DNA of 64,000 nt from Paraburkholderia sp. Tr-20389 (GTDB taxonomy: Bacteria > Pseudomonadota > Gammaproteobacteria > Burkholderiales > Burkholderiaceae): contig NZ_JAAGPD010000032.1 of assembly GCF_017104565.1 (NCBI RefSeq), positions 62,001-126,000 on the forward strand, written 5' to 3'. The position numbers and the translations under genes are program-made. Shown here in pieces: positions 33,234-42,548 of this stretch. How positions within the stretch are numbered: the first letter of the stretch is position 1; every line of letters begins with the position of its first letter. A model generated the notes under the pieces. That model was not told the DNA's origin. It did not search any database and worked only from the letters and a program-made list of their open reading frames with translations.

Positions 33234-33914
33234 TCAGTCGAATGCCTGTGTGTTTTGAGGGAAGAGGGCGCGGCGCGTCTCATCGTCAAAGTCCGCCTTC
33301 AATGCAAGACCCGTCTTCAATGCCTGAGCGCGGATGGCGGCGGGACGAGCGCTAACTTCGTCGACCAGGCGTTTGACATGAGGATAGTCAGTCAAGCCTT
33401 TGTCGCCGAGGATGTAGCCTGCAAAGCTGGCCCAGCCCCACAGTGCCATGTCGGCAATCGTGTACTCATCGCCCGCGAGGTAGTGCGAAACGGCGAGCCG
33501 TTCGTCGAGCACACGGTAGTGACGCTCCACTTCCTTCAGATAGCGGTTGCGTGCATAGGCGATCGCTTCTGGCGCATGGTGCAGAAAATGGACTGCTTGC
33601 CCCGAGAACGGCGACAGCCCCGTCGCGATGAACATGAGCCACGAGAGCGTGGCGCCGCGCCCGGCTCCCGTGCGTGGGAGAAAGCGGTCGTGCTTCTCCG
33701 CGAGGTGAAGAAGGATGGCGTGCGAGTCGAATATCGTCACGCCTTCGTCCGCAATGGCGGGAACCTTGGCGTTCGGATTGATGGCCCGAAACGCGGCTTG
33801 ATGCTGTTCGCCCTTGAACGTGTCGACGGCGATGAGTTCGTATGGCAATCCGAGTTCTTCGATCAGCAGTGCAGCCTTGAGCGGATTCGGCGACGGGTGA
33901 AAATAAAATTTCAT
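33234..33914 (-). CDS. Glutathione S-transferase
   Basis: A 226-residue cytosolic GST. The N-terminal thioredoxin-fold half has MKFYFHPSPNPLKAALLIEE, where Ser/Asn replace the catalytic Cys or Tyr of other classes, then NPNAKVPAI with the cis-Pro and FDSHAILLHLAEKH with the glutathione-binding Asp-Ser pair. The helical half carries YTIADMALWGW, the conserved hydrophobic-staple motif. The gene lies 76 bp after the secreted hydrolase and probably conjugates electrophiles related to the substrates of its neighbours. Confidence 0.9.
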   Translation of the reverse strand: MKFYFHPSPNPLKAALLIEELGLPYELIAVDTFKGEQHQAAFRAINPNAKVPAIADEGVTIFDSHAILLHLAEKHDRFLPRTGAGRGATLSWLMFIATGLSPFSGQAVHFLHHAPEAIAYARNRYLKEVERHYRVLDERLAVSHYLAGDEYTIADMALWGWASFAGYILGDKGLTDYPHVKRLVDEVSARPAAIRAQALKTGLALKADFDDETRRALFPQNTQAFD

Positions 33915-33990
33915 GGTGAGTCCTTCGAGGATGGAGGAAGCAGGGTGAATTCGCGGCGAGTGCGCTTGCGCCCACCCGGTGCCGACACGT

Positions 33991-34977
33991 TCATTCCGAA
34001 CGGGAAAAGAGCTTGAGAAGTGCGTCTGTGACGGCGGCAGGTTGTTCTTCGGCCACCCAGTGACCGGACCCTTGCACGTTCACGGCTTCGACATGGGTCG
34101 CGACGTGGCGCAGGTGATCGCCGATGATCGGGCCGAAGCTGCCTTCGCCACCGATGCCGAGTACGGGCATCGTGAGTTTCGTTCTGGCAAATTCGCGGTT
34201 GGCTTTCGCGTCTTCGGGGAAAGCGCGGTAGTACTCGAACCCTGCGCGTAGTGCGCCGGGCATCGCATATTCGCGGGCATAGATTTCTTCCGCTTCGTTG
34301 CTGAACGCACGCGTGTTCACGGCCTCGGAATTGTGGAACCACTTCAGGTACTCGAGTTCGCGGCCCGCAATCAGCATTTCGGGCACGTCCTGAACCGAGT
34401 AGAACCGGAAGTGCCACGTGCGCGGCATCTGCACGATCTGATCCCACGGCTCTATGCCCGGCAACGGCACGTCGAGAATCGCGAGCGTCCGCACCTCGTC
34501 GGGATGCTGCGCGGCATACGCGTAGGCGACCATTCCACCCATGTCGTGGCCGACGAGATCGATATGCGGATCGAGGTTCAGCTTTGCAACGAGCGCGTGA
34601 ATGTCTTCGGCGATGTTGGCCTTTTCGTAGCCTGTCGCCGGCTTCGACGTATCGCCAAGGCCGCGCAGATCGGGCGCAAGCACTGTATAGCCGCGAGCGA
34701 CGAGTTGCGGCATCACATAGCGCCACATGTAGGACGTCGAAGCCCAGCCATGCAGCAGCACAACCGGCGTCGCGCCCGGTTTGCCTTGCGCGAGCAGATA
34801 GTGATAGCGCACGCCGTTCACGTCGACCTTGCCGTCCTGTACCTTCGCAATTGCCTTGACGATGGCGGGTGCGGTAGCGGGTAGATAGTCGTCCGTAGAC
34901 GCTGCTTGAACGTGATGCGCTGCGCCTGCCAGGAAGAGAGACGTGGCGACGAACGCTGATGCGAACAGGTTCTTCAT
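33991..34977 (-). CDS. Secreted alpha/beta hydrolase (epoxide hydrolase-like)
   Basis: A 328-residue alpha/beta-hydrolase with a clear signal peptide (residues 1-26, ending VQAA), so periplasmic. The oxyanion motif is LLHGWAS, the nucleophile elbow is VGHDMGG with D145, and the His is in GSGHWVAEEQP. An Asp nucleophile points to an epoxide hydrolase or haloalkane dehalogenase rather than an esterase. It is followed by the GST gene on the same strand. A periplasmic member beside a GST, an SDR and a methyltransferase suggests defence against or use of an epoxide-bearing natural product; the substrate is unknown. Confidence 0.85.
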   Translation of the reverse strand: MKNLFASAFVATSLFLAGAAHHVQAASTDDYLPATAPAIVKAIAKVQDGKVDVNGVRYHYLLAQGKPGATPVVLLHGWASTSYMWRYVMPQLVARGYTVLAPDLRGLGDTSKPATGYEKANIAEDIHALVAKLNLDPHIDLVGHDMGGMVAYAYAAQHPDEVRTLAILDVPLPGIEPWDQIVQMPRTWHFRFYSVQDVPEMLIAGRELEYLKWFHNSEAVNTRAFSNEAEEIYAREYAMPGALRAGFEYYRAFPEDAKANREFARTKLTMPVLGIGGEGSFGPIIGDHLRHVATHVEAVNVQGSGHWVAEEQPAAVTDALLKLFSRSE

Positions 34978-35082
34978 AAGGGTCCTCGAGTATCGGTCGG
35001 TAGCAAGCGAGTCAACGCGAGCTGATGGGACCGATACTAAGGACGGGCAGGGGAATTGACGTGCGGATGAGCCGATGAAGAC

Positions 35083-35099
35083 GTTCGATCCGATCGAAC
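35083..35099. promoter_or_regulatory. Palindromic site GTTCGATC-C-GATCGAAC
   Basis: A perfect palindrome with 8-bp arms around one base, 106 bp upstream of the secreted hydrolase gene and after the stop of the SDR gene on the same strand. No T-run, so an operator is likelier than a terminator. No regulator gene is adjacent. Confidence 0.4.
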
Positions 35100-35158
35100 A
35101 TGTCGTGCACTGGAGCGCGTCGGGCCGCGCCCCTCGTGCCGCCTATGAAGTCGAACAA

Positions 35159-35881
35159 TCAGATCGCTGCCTTGCCGATCGAAGTTCCGCCGTCGACAAA
35201 GAGTGTCTGCCCGGTGACGAATCCTGCGGGCTCGGAGAGGAAAAATTCAACGCTCGCAGCCAGTTCATCCGGCTTGCCGAATCGCTTCATTGGCACGAGT
35301 GACAGAAAGCGCTTTTCGGCTTCGCTGCCGACGGGTGTGTTTTGCCGGAACATCTCGGTCTCGGTCGGTCCGGGCGCGACTGAATTCACGGTAATGCCCG
35401 TGTCCGCGAGTTCGAGGGCCCAGGTACGCGTGAAACTGATCATCGCGCTCTTGGCTGCTGCATACGCGCTGCGTTGAGCCACACCCAACACGACGAGGCT
35501 CGACAGATTGATGATGCGTCCCCAGCCCCGCTCTTTCATGTTCGGCAGCAGTGCCTGGGCGGTTTGCACGGCGGGAATCAGGTTGGTGCTGAACGTGCGA
35601 TCGAGATCGTCGAGATCGATGTCGCCGAGCCGTGCGAGCTTGACGAAGCCCATGTTGTTGACGACACCGTCGAACGCATAGCGCGAGGTCAACTCACGCA
35701 GGCTTTTGGCCGTGGCCTCGCGATCGGCGAGGTCGATACTCACCAGCGTTCCGGGAAAGGTAGCGTCGTCGGTGTTGCGTGCGATGCCCACGACCTTGTG
35801 CCCCGCGCGCGCCAGCCGCTCGGACAGCGCGCGCCCAATGCCTTTGCTCGCACCGGTGATAAGGAATGTACGTTCGATCAT
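35159..35881 (-). CDS. Short-chain dehydrogenase/reductase
   Basis: A 240-residue SDR (FabG-like). The dinucleotide motif is TGASKGIG at residues 9-16, then NNMGFVK, the catalytic Ser in INLSSLVVLG, and the Y-x-x-x-K pair in SAYAAAKSA; the C-terminus has FVTGQTLFVDGG. It is the first of four minus-strand genes with the hydrolase, GST and OMT, separated from the next by 181 bp that include a palindrome, so it may be expressed separately. The substrate is unknown. Confidence 0.9.
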   Translation of the reverse strand: MIERTFLITGASKGIGRALSERLARAGHKVVGIARNTDDATFPGTLVSIDLADREATAKSLRELTSRYAFDGVVNNMGFVKLARLGDIDLDDLDRTFSTNLIPAVQTAQALLPNMKERGWGRIINLSSLVVLGVAQRSAYAAAKSAMISFTRTWALELADTGITVNSVAPGPTETEMFRQNTPVGSEAEKRFLSLVPMKRFGKPDELAASVEFFLSEPAGFVTGQTLFVDGGTSIGKAAI

Positions 35882-36394
35882 ATTGCTTCTTCAAGTGACA
35901 GGAGGGAAATGCACGGTTTGCGTGCCGAGCAGGTTCGGCATCGAGCCGTACGTCGAAAGTTCATGTGAAGCACCGGCATTCAGTGTGCTTCGTCATGTTT
36001 GACATCGTAGTCAAGTTTGACGATGCTGTTAAGATTGAAATCCGCAACAGAGTTTTGTGCGAGACCAGGCGATTGAAGAGGCAGAACCGTTGGGCCGGTA
36101 TAAACCCTGGTTCGCATTCCGCCTTAAGCTGTTTGCAAGGTTTCGGCCGCCGGCTGTTCCGTTTCCGTGTGCGGGCAGCTCGAACTGAATCGACTAACGG
36201 CGCTCACTCACCTAATTTGCGGGTTTTGCCGAAATCCGATAGTGCTCGTAGTTTTGGCTTCCTACCGTTCGCCTATTGGAGCGTCACGGCTGCCCTTTGC
36301 GGCAGCAGTCCGGCTCCGACGGCCCGGCCGGCGCGGCAGGCAGCATCGATGGACGCGCAGGCCTGAAATCTGTGACCCCCGAACGGGAGCGCGT
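35882..36394. other. Long intergenic region
   Basis: A 513-bp gap between the divergent SDR and amino acid permease genes. The translated frames in it have no family signature or ribosome site. It should hold both promoters; I see no tRNA, repeat or strong palindrome. Confidence 0.4.
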
Positions 36395-37927
36395 ATGGAA
36401 ACCAGGCAGCAACTGCAAGCAGAGACCGATGGAGACGTCGGTCTGCTGCACAAGATGGGTTACGCCCAGGAACTGTCGCGGCGTATGAACGGTTTTTCGA
36501 ATTTCGCCGTTTCGTTCTCCGTGATTTGTATTCTGTCGGGCGGGATCACGGCGTTCCAGATGGGATTTTCAGCGGCGGGCGGCGCGTCGATCGGATTGGG
36601 CTGGCCGCTGGGCTCCGTTTTTGCGTTGATCGTCGCTGTCTCGATGTCGCAGATTGCATCCGCGTATCCGACCGCCGGCGGCCTTTACCACTGGGGATCG
36701 ATCCTGGGCGGCAAGTGGTGGGGATGGGCGACGGCATGGATCAACCTCATCGGGCTGATCTTCGTCATCGCCGCGATCAATTTCGGCACCTACGATCCGT
36801 TCTTCAAGACGTTGATCGCGCCGATGTTCGGCATCAATCCCGACAGCCTCAACTGGTGGCATCAGACGGCGTTTCTGACGCTGATTACGGTTTCGCAAGC
36901 GTATCTGAACGCGCGCGGAATCCGGATCGCCAGCAAGATCACCGATCTGTCCGGCTATCTGATCTTCGTCGTCACGATCGTTCTGGTCGCTGCGTTGCTG
37001 TATTACTCGCCTGTTCCATTCAACTTGCAGCGCCTGTTCAGCATCACGAACTTCACGGGCGTGGATGGCGGCGCGTGGCCGAAGCAGGCAACCCCTCTCG
37101 CGTTTCTTTCCGGACTGCTGCTCGTGACCTACACGATTACGGGCTTCGATGCCTCGGCACACACGTCGGAGGAGACACACGACGCAGCCCGCAACGTGCC
37201 GCGCGGGATCATCGGTTCGGTGTTCTGGTCGGCGGTGTTCGGTTATGTGATGGTGTGCGCCTTCGTTTTGGTGATGCCTGATCTCACTGCAGCGATGAAG
37301 CAGGGAACGGGTTTCTTCAGTGCGATCCTCGCGCCGATTCCGCCCGCATTCCGCGTCTGTCTCGAACTGGCGATGTTCTTCATCAACTATGTGTGCGGCC
37401 TCGCCGCGATCATGTCCACGTCGCGCATGGTTTACGCGTTCGCTCGCGACGGCGGCTTGCCGTGCTCGAAGTATCTGCGCAAGGTGAGCGAGCAGCATCG
37501 CACGCCCGGTGCGGCGATATGGACATGCGCGGTGCTCGCCATCGTCGTCACGCTATACGGCGACGCCTTCTCGGTGCTGAGCGCGGGCAGTGCCGTGTTC
37601 CTTTATATCTCTTACGCAATGCCCGTCGGGGCCGGCATGCTCGCGGAAGGCCGCACGTGGAACGAGAAAGGTCCGTTTCAGCTTGGCATGTGGTCGAAGC
37701 CGTGTGCGTTTCTCGCGTTGATCGGCGCCTGCGTGCTCGCCTATGTCGGCATTCAGCCGCCGAACGAGAAGGTGCTCTACGTACTGGTGGCCTTCGTCGC
37801 TGCGTTGATCGTGATCTGGTATGTGTTCGGCGTGCGCAAGACTTTCAACGGACCGCCGGCGCTGGGTTCGCAAGCCAATGTGGAGCGTATCCGTGAAATC
37901 GAGGCGCGCGTCGATCCGTCGGTTTAA
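36395..37927 (+). CDS. APC-superfamily amino acid/choline (ACT-type) permease
   Basis: A 510-residue permease with 12 hydrophobic segments. The opening HKMGYAQELSRRMNGFSNFAVSF is the signature of the amino acid/choline transporter (ACT) branch of the APC superfamily, and SAYPTAGGLYHW and FDASAHTSEETHDAARNVPRG are further family motifs. The start at 36395 has CGGGAGCGC ahead; the open frame further upstream lacks a ribosome site. It is followed by an SDR 26 bp on and then an AraC gene, forming a possible amine or amino-alcohol uptake and oxidation unit. GABA, choline-like amines and ethanolamine are candidate cargoes. Confidence 0.88.
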   Translation: METRQQLQAETDGDVGLLHKMGYAQELSRRMNGFSNFAVSFSVICILSGGITAFQMGFSAAGGASIGLGWPLGSVFALIVAVSMSQIASAYPTAGGLYHWGSILGGKWWGWATAWINLIGLIFVIAAINFGTYDPFFKTLIAPMFGINPDSLNWWHQTAFLTLITVSQAYLNARGIRIASKITDLSGYLIFVVTIVLVAALLYYSPVPFNLQRLFSITNFTGVDGGAWPKQATPLAFLSGLLLVTYTITGFDASAHTSEETHDAARNVPRGIIGSVFWSAVFGYVMVCAFVLVMPDLTAAMKQGTGFFSAILAPIPPAFRVCLELAMFFINYVCGLAAIMSTSRMVYAFARDGGLPCSKYLRKVSEQHRTPGAAIWTCAVLAIVVTLYGDAFSVLSAGSAVFLYISYAMPVGAGMLAEGRTWNEKGPFQLGMWSKPCAFLALIGACVLAYVGIQPPNEKVLYVLVAFVAALIVIWYVFGVRKTFNGPPALGSQANVERIREIEARVDPSV

Positions 37928-37953
37928 GAGCATCCAGTCGAATGGGAACGATC

Positions 37954-38736
37954 ATGACTCAAGCGAATAATGTGGGCCGCCTCGCAGGAAAAGTGGCGAT
38001 CGTGAGCGGCGGCGCGGGCGGCTGCGGCGCAGCGGCGTCGACGCTGTTCGCCGCAGAAGGTGCGCGCGTGGTGATTATCGACCGCGACGGCGATGCCGCC
38101 GAAGGGCTCGCGGCAAGGCTGCGCGATGAAGGAAAAAGCGCGCTTGGCTTGCAGGCCGATGTGTCGCGGCAGGCGGACGTGCAGCGCGTCGTATCCGCTG
38201 CGCGAGAGAAATTCGGCAGCGCCGATGTACTGTTCAATCACGCCGGTACATTGATCGTGAAGCCGTTTCTCGAGATCGAGGAGACGGAGTGGGACTGGCT
38301 CATGAGTGTGAACGTCAAGAGCATGTTCCTGATGACGAAGGCGGTGCTGCCGCAGATGCTGGAGAAAGGGCGCGGCAGCATCATTTGCACGTCTTCGATT
38401 TCCGCCGTGCTGGCGACGCCCGGCGAAGTGCTGTACGACGCCACCAAAGGCGCGTGCCACATGTTCGCTCGCGCGATTGCCGTCGAGTATCGCGACCGGG
38501 GCATCCGATGCAACGCCATCGCTCCCGGCTTCATTCGCACGCCGCACGGCATGCGCGAATTGAAGGACCTTCAGGCAATGGGTGTCGATGCAACGGAAGC
38601 CGCGATTGCCGCGCAGCAAGGGCGTTTGTGCGATCCATCGGAAGTCGCGGCGGCCGCGCTCTTTCTGGCATCGGATGAAGCGAGTTTCGTCAACGGTACA
38701 CATCTGTTCGTCGACAACTGTTTTTCGGCGGTATAG
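37954..38736 (+). CDS. Short-chain dehydrogenase/reductase
   Basis: A 260-residue SDR. The NAD motif is VSGGAGGCGAAAS, a less usual form in which the last Gly region has Cys-Gly; it is followed by IIDRDGD (acidic end of beta-2, favouring NAD), NHAGT, the catalytic Ser in CTSSISAVLA, and Y-x-x-x-K in VLYDATKGA. I prefer the ATG at 37954, with GGGAACGATC ahead, over 37942. It lies 26 bp after the permease, so it probably oxidises the imported compound or its product. Confidence 0.88.
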   Translation: MTQANNVGRLAGKVAIVSGGAGGCGAAASTLFAAEGARVVIIDRDGDAAEGLAARLRDEGKSALGLQADVSRQADVQRVVSAAREKFGSADVLFNHAGTLIVKPFLEIEETEWDWLMSVNVKSMFLMTKAVLPQMLEKGRGSIICTSSISAVLATPGEVLYDATKGACHMFARAIAVEYRDRGIRCNAIAPGFIRTPHGMRELKDLQAMGVDATEAAIAAQQGRLCDPSEVAAAALFLASDEASFVNGTHLFVDNCFSAV

Positions 38737-38849
38737 GAGACGGCGGCGAGCCATGCACCTCGACTGGGCAAGCGCGCCAATACATCGTGACAGATGGAAA
38801 ATTGTTCAGATGTACAATCGAAAGCGCTCGCCGCCACTTTCGAACGATC

Positions 38850-39848
38850 ATGACAGCGCATGCCCAGTCGACTACCGCAGACGTCACGGAGGCCTCGCAT
38901 GCGCAGGCCGTGTCGTATAGCGCATACACGAACGTCGACGAACAGGCGCGCGCATTCGACGGCTGGTCCGCCACCTACACGCAGATATCGGGCGGCGTAT
39001 TCCACGGCTCGCTGTCGACGGTGACGCTCGGCGGCGTTCGCCTGCTGGTCGAAGAGCTGGACAAGGTCATCTATCAGCAAGGCGCGATTGCGCCCGATCG
39101 CCAGGTGATCGCCGTTCCACTCGAACTGGAAGGCCACGCGCGGCTATGTGGAGAAAAAAGCGGTCGCGACAGTCTGCATGTGTTTTCCAGCGTGCCGCAG
39201 TTCGAGTTCTATTCGCCGGACCGGCACGTTCTGGTCAACGTCGAAATCCAGTCCCAACATCTCGCTTCGGATCGTTCCAGCGTGGCCGCGGCTTCGCTGC
39301 GCGAGCGGGCGCTGGCACCCGTCATTCCTCTCGACGCGGACATCGCCGAAAAGCTGCGTGCGCTGTTGCGTGTCGCGATGGCCGCGAGCACGCGGTCGGC
39401 GCAGGACTGCATGGTCGAGTCCGAGGAGCGCGAACGCCTGCTTGAGCGCACGATTCTGTATGCGATCTCCGAGGCGCTCGCCGTCTATCCCGACGAGGTG
39501 AACCTGGGCCGCGAGCGCCCTGTGCGGCACTGGGTACTGGTCAAGGCAGTCGATGAAAAATTGCAGGACGCGGCGACCTGTCCGCTGTCCATTGCCGAGC
39601 TTTGCGCGGATCTCGGCATCAGCCGGCGAACGGTGCAGTACGCGTTCCAGGAAGCGCTCGATCTGAACCCGGTTGCGTACCTGCGGGCGGTTCGTCTGAA
39701 TCACGTCAGGCGGGAACTGCGCCTGGGGGCGACAGTGACGAACGCAGCAACGAAGTGGGGTTTCCTGCACCTGGGCAGTTTTGCGAGCGACTATCGAAGG
39801 ATGTTCGGCGAGTTGCCATCGACGACGGTCAGACGGTTTGCGGCGTGA
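38850..39848 (+). CDS. AraC-family regulator (EutR-like)
   Basis: A 332-residue regulator from the ATG at 38850; a GTG at 38787 is in frame but less likely. The N-terminal two thirds are a ligand domain of the EutR/RipA sort (AFDGWSATYTQISGGVFHGSL). The C-terminal 100 residues form the double helix-turn-helix (PLSIAELCADLGISRRTVQY, then VTNAATKWGFLHLGSFASDYRRMFGE). It follows the permease and SDR in the same direction, separated by 113 bp, and most likely governs them. EutR of enterics senses ethanolamine with cobalamin, but similarity here is only in plan, so the ligand is open. Confidence 0.87.
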   Translation: MTAHAQSTTADVTEASHAQAVSYSAYTNVDEQARAFDGWSATYTQISGGVFHGSLSTVTLGGVRLLVEELDKVIYQQGAIAPDRQVIAVPLELEGHARLCGEKSGRDSLHVFSSVPQFEFYSPDRHVLVNVEIQSQHLASDRSSVAAASLRERALAPVIPLDADIAEKLRALLRVAMAASTRSAQDCMVESEERERLLERTILYAISEALAVYPDEVNLGRERPVRHWVLVKAVDEKLQDAATCPLSIAELCADLGISRRTVQYAFQEALDLNPVAYLRAVRLNHVRRELRLGATVTNAATKWGFLHLGSFASDYRRMFGELPSTTVRRFAA

Positions 39849-39924
39849 AGCAGCGCCAACCTGCGGAGATAGTTGGCCTTCGCTGCCGGGCCGACGCCCG
39901 GCAACGAAAGGGCCGCGGCAATGC

Positions 39925-40992
39925 CTATTTATGCAGCCACGTATCGATCTGGGCCACCACGTAGTCCGCTATGACTTTTTGCAGGTGAGTGGTTGGATGA
40001 TAGGCGTCGGCGAACATGTAGCTATCGTCGGCATGCGGGGAGACATACGTCGAGGGCGAGCAGAAGAGCGCGCTGGTGTTGTCGGCTTGAAATGCCGGAG
40101 GCAAGGTTGCCGGCAGGCATGCTACGTTCGTGCCGAGGCTGCCGTCGAAGCGAAAGCCCAGTTGGCGATAGTGCTGTGATACATCGTCAATGAACTTGAA
40201 CGCGTCGATCCGCAATATGGCCGGCGATGAAGGGAGCGTGTCATCAAGCGCAGTGTTGAATGCCTGCGCCAGACGCCGAAGCACTTTTGAGGACCCCGGC
40301 AGTTGCTGGTCGAGAAGGTTTGCGATCGGCGCCTTGCTGATGTCCGGCACGTTTTGCACGACGATATGTGTGGCGCCGTGTTGCTGCACGTTGTGCACCA
40401 GGCCGGACAATTGCTGCGCCGCCTGTTGCACCGAAGGCAGCACGGCCTGCATGGAGGCGTTCGGATCGCCGCCGTTCGCCACCATTCCCGCCCATGCGAC
40501 ATAGGCATCCTGGACGTCGTTGGCGCCGCCTTGCATCAACACCAGTTGCTGTCCGGTGAAGCGCGTGTGCGACTGAAGATAGGCGGCCACCTGCGACGTC
40601 AACGGAGTCTGCAATTCGCCCGTGTCGCCCGTTGCGTCGCCGGGGTTCGGCGGCGCGGCGACCCGGGCGCCACCTTGGGCGTATCCGAATCCTTCCGGAT
40701 GAACGACGCTCTTCTGGCCGAAACCGCCCGTCAATGCGGGCCTGAGACTCGACCCATAGTGTTCCGCGACGACCTGCACGGATATCGCGCCCGGATTCGT
40801 CGTGTAGGTGCCGCCACCGAATTGTCTCGCGTACGCGTAGGTGCCGACGTCCGACAGACTGTCCCCGAACGAGACGACCTGGGTGAAGCTTCGCTGCGGA
40901 TCGGTCGAGTCAGCCGATGCGTTCGATGAATGGGACAAACCAATGACACTGCATGTCAACGCAACGAACGCGAAACGGCGGGCTGTCTGCAT
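39925..40992 (-). CDS. Secreted SGNH/GDSL esterase
   Basis: A 355-residue GDSL hydrolase. The signal peptide ends near NASA (about residue 27); block I is SFGDSLSDVG with the nucleophile S45, block III is QGGANDVQDAYVAW, and the C-terminal Asp-x-x-His is in FADAYHPTTHLQK. The start at ATG 40992 (GGAGCGTCCC ahead) is supported by the signal peptide; the open frame extends 1.6 kb further upstream but there it is antisense to other genes. No autotransporter barrel follows, so this is a soluble exported esterase or lipase. It is divergent from the flgM-like gene. Confidence 0.88.
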   Translation of the reverse strand: MQTARRFAFVALTCSVIGLSHSSNASADSTDPQRSFTQVVSFGDSLSDVGTYAYARQFGGGTYTTNPGAISVQVVAEHYGSSLRPALTGGFGQKSVVHPEGFGYAQGGARVAAPPNPGDATGDTGELQTPLTSQVAAYLQSHTRFTGQQLVLMQGGANDVQDAYVAWAGMVANGGDPNASMQAVLPSVQQAAQQLSGLVHNVQQHGATHIVVQNVPDISKAPIANLLDQQLPGSSKVLRRLAQAFNTALDDTLPSSPAILRIDAFKFIDDVSQHYRQLGFRFDGSLGTNVACLPATLPPAFQADNTSALFCSPSTYVSPHADDSYMFADAYHPTTHLQKVIADYVVAQIDTWLHK

Positions 40993-41304
40993 GGGACGCT
41001 CCGGGGCGATGGGGTGTATCGAAGAATAACCGTGTTGTCCGATTGGCACTATCTCGACGCTCGATCGTCGACACCCGCTATTCGGGAGACTAACCGGACG
41101 GTCGACGTAGCGTGTCGTACCGTCGCGGGCCGCTATGTGCGGTTCCTCACACTTTGTTTCAATTTGTTGCAAATGCCCGGAAGGCCCGCCCGTCAAGGGT
41201 TTGCGGGCTTCGGAGGGGTATGGAAGCTTACGCGCGCGTCGCGGCATGGTGAAGATTTCAAACCGGTGACCGTTAAAGGACTCAACAGATCGGGAACGGA
41301 CATC
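40993..41304. other. Intergenic region between SGNH esterase and flgM-like genes
   Basis: A 312-bp divergent promoter zone. I looked for the flagellar sigma-28 promoter form ahead of the flgM-like gene and do not see a convincing one. A GC-rich imperfect inverted repeat is present around 41180-41215. Confidence 0.35.
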
Positions 41305-41607
41305 ATGAAGATCGAATCCAGCAACAACAGCCTCACAATTCTCCAGCCTGGCGCGGTACGCGCGACCAACGACACCGAAGCGCAGAGTGCGGTCGGCGCC
41401 GTGCAAAAAGCCGGCGCGACCAACCCGGGCAGCTCGACTGTGAGCCTGACGGCGCTGCCTACGGCGACCGACTCGGACATCGATACGGCGAAGGTCGAAT
41501 CGATCAAGGCCGCGCTCCGCGACGGCAGCTACACGATCGATTCGGGCAAGATCGCGGACGGCATGATCAGCACCGCGCGCGACCTGCTGCAAACGGTGAC
41601 CCGCTGA
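41305..41607 (+). CDS. FlgM-like anti-sigma-28 factor (orphan)
   Basis: A 100-residue FlgM homologue. The diagnostic C-terminal half (residues 57-97) reads DSDIDTAKVESIKAALRDGS and YTIDSGKIADGMISTARDLL, which are the helices that clamp FliA in the family. The N-terminal half is low-complexity and Ala/Thr-rich, as in FlgM, which is unfolded when free and exported through the flagellum. No other flagellar gene is in the window, so this is an extra copy away from the flagellar cluster. The start at 41305 has CGGGAACGGAC ahead. A regulatory role outside motility or a second sigma-28 partner is possible. Confidence 0.85.
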   Translation: MKIESSNNSLTILQPGAVRATNDTEAQSAVGAVQKAGATNPGSSTVSLTALPTATDSDIDTAKVESIKAALRDGSYTIDSGKIADGMISTARDLLQTVTR

Positions 41608-41645
41608 TCGGCGGCCGGATGCGGCAGCACGTGAAAAACAGCGTG

Positions 41646-42548
41646 CTACCCGTTTGCGCCCGGCGTGCGCAGATACTCGCCTAGAAACTCGACAAACGTC
41701 CTGAGCTTGACCGAAAGCTGGTTGCGCTCCAGATAGATCGCGTGGATATTGGCATCCGGCAGTGCCCAGTCCGACAGCAGCGGCACGAGTTCGCCGCTTG
41801 CGAGATGTGCCTCGATCTCCCACTGCGATCGCACGACGATCCCGCGGCCTTCGAGCGCCCAATGAAGCACGACGCTGCCGTCGTTGCTGGCCAATGCCCC
41901 ATCGACCTTGACCGTCTCCGTGCGCTTGCCACGAGAAAAATGCCACGTGCCGTAAGCCGATTCGTTCTCGCGTAAAACGATGCACGCATGCCGCGTCAGA
42001 TCGTGCGGCACGGAAGGCTCGCCGTGCTGCGCCACGTAACCGGGTGACGCACATACGAGGCGCCTGTTTTCGAGCAGAAGCCGCGCGTTGATGCGCGCAT
42101 CCGGCACCTCGCCGAAGCGAATGCCCAGATCGAAGCCCTCGTCCTGAAGACTCATCGGCCGGTCGGTCAGATGCAGCAGGATTTTCATCGCGGGATAGCG
42201 CGCGACGAATTCCGACACCGCCGGCGCAATGCGCGCCCGGCCGAATCCGAACGACGCGTTCACGCGCAGCAAGCCGGTCGGTTCGCCGCGGCTCTGCGTG
42301 ACGAGATGCTCCAGTTCCGATAACTCGTCCAGAATGCGCGAGCCGTTCGACAGGTAGAGCTCGCCCTCCGGCGTGAGGCTCAGACGCCGCGTCGTGCGGT
42401 TCATCAGGCGCACGCCGAGGCGCCGTTCCAGTTGCGCAAGCCGCTTGCTGACCGCGGGCGGCGTCACGCCCAGTTCGCGCGCGGCAGCCGCCAGATTGCG
42501 ATGCCGTGCCACCAGCGCGAACAGATTCAGGTCCGAGAAACCGTCCAT
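41646..42548 (-). CDS. LysR-family transcriptional regulator (DmlR-like)
   Basis: A 300-residue LysR regulator from the ATG at 42548. The winged helix is LNLFALVARHRNLAAAARELG then VTPPAVSKRLAQLERRLG and LMNRTTRRLSLT; the effector domain has DLGIRFGEVPDARINAR and the CASPGYVAQHG segment typical of the group around E. coli DmlR (D-malate regulator). It is divergent from the dehalogenase/LeuCD/DctA unit with 116 bp between starts and so is its probable regulator. Confidence 0.88.
   Translation of the reverse strand: MDGFSDLNLFALVARHRNLAAAARELGVTPPAVSKRLAQLERRLGVRLMNRTTRRLSLTPEGELYLSNGSRILDELSELEHLVTQSRGEPTGLLRVNASFGFGRARIAPAVSEFVARYPAMKILLHLTDRPMSLQDEGFDLGIRFGEVPDARINARLLLENRRLVCASPGYVAQHGEPSVPHDLTRHACIVLRENESAYGTWHFSRGKRTETVKVDGALASNDGSVVLHWALEGRGIVVRSQWEIEAHLASGELVPLLSDWALPDANIHAIYLERNQLSVKLRTFVEFLGEYLRTPGANG

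Noticed and set aside
35075-35302. Short plus-strand frame across the palindrome and SDR end
   Set aside because: It overlaps the SDR gene antisense and has no ribosome site or family feature.
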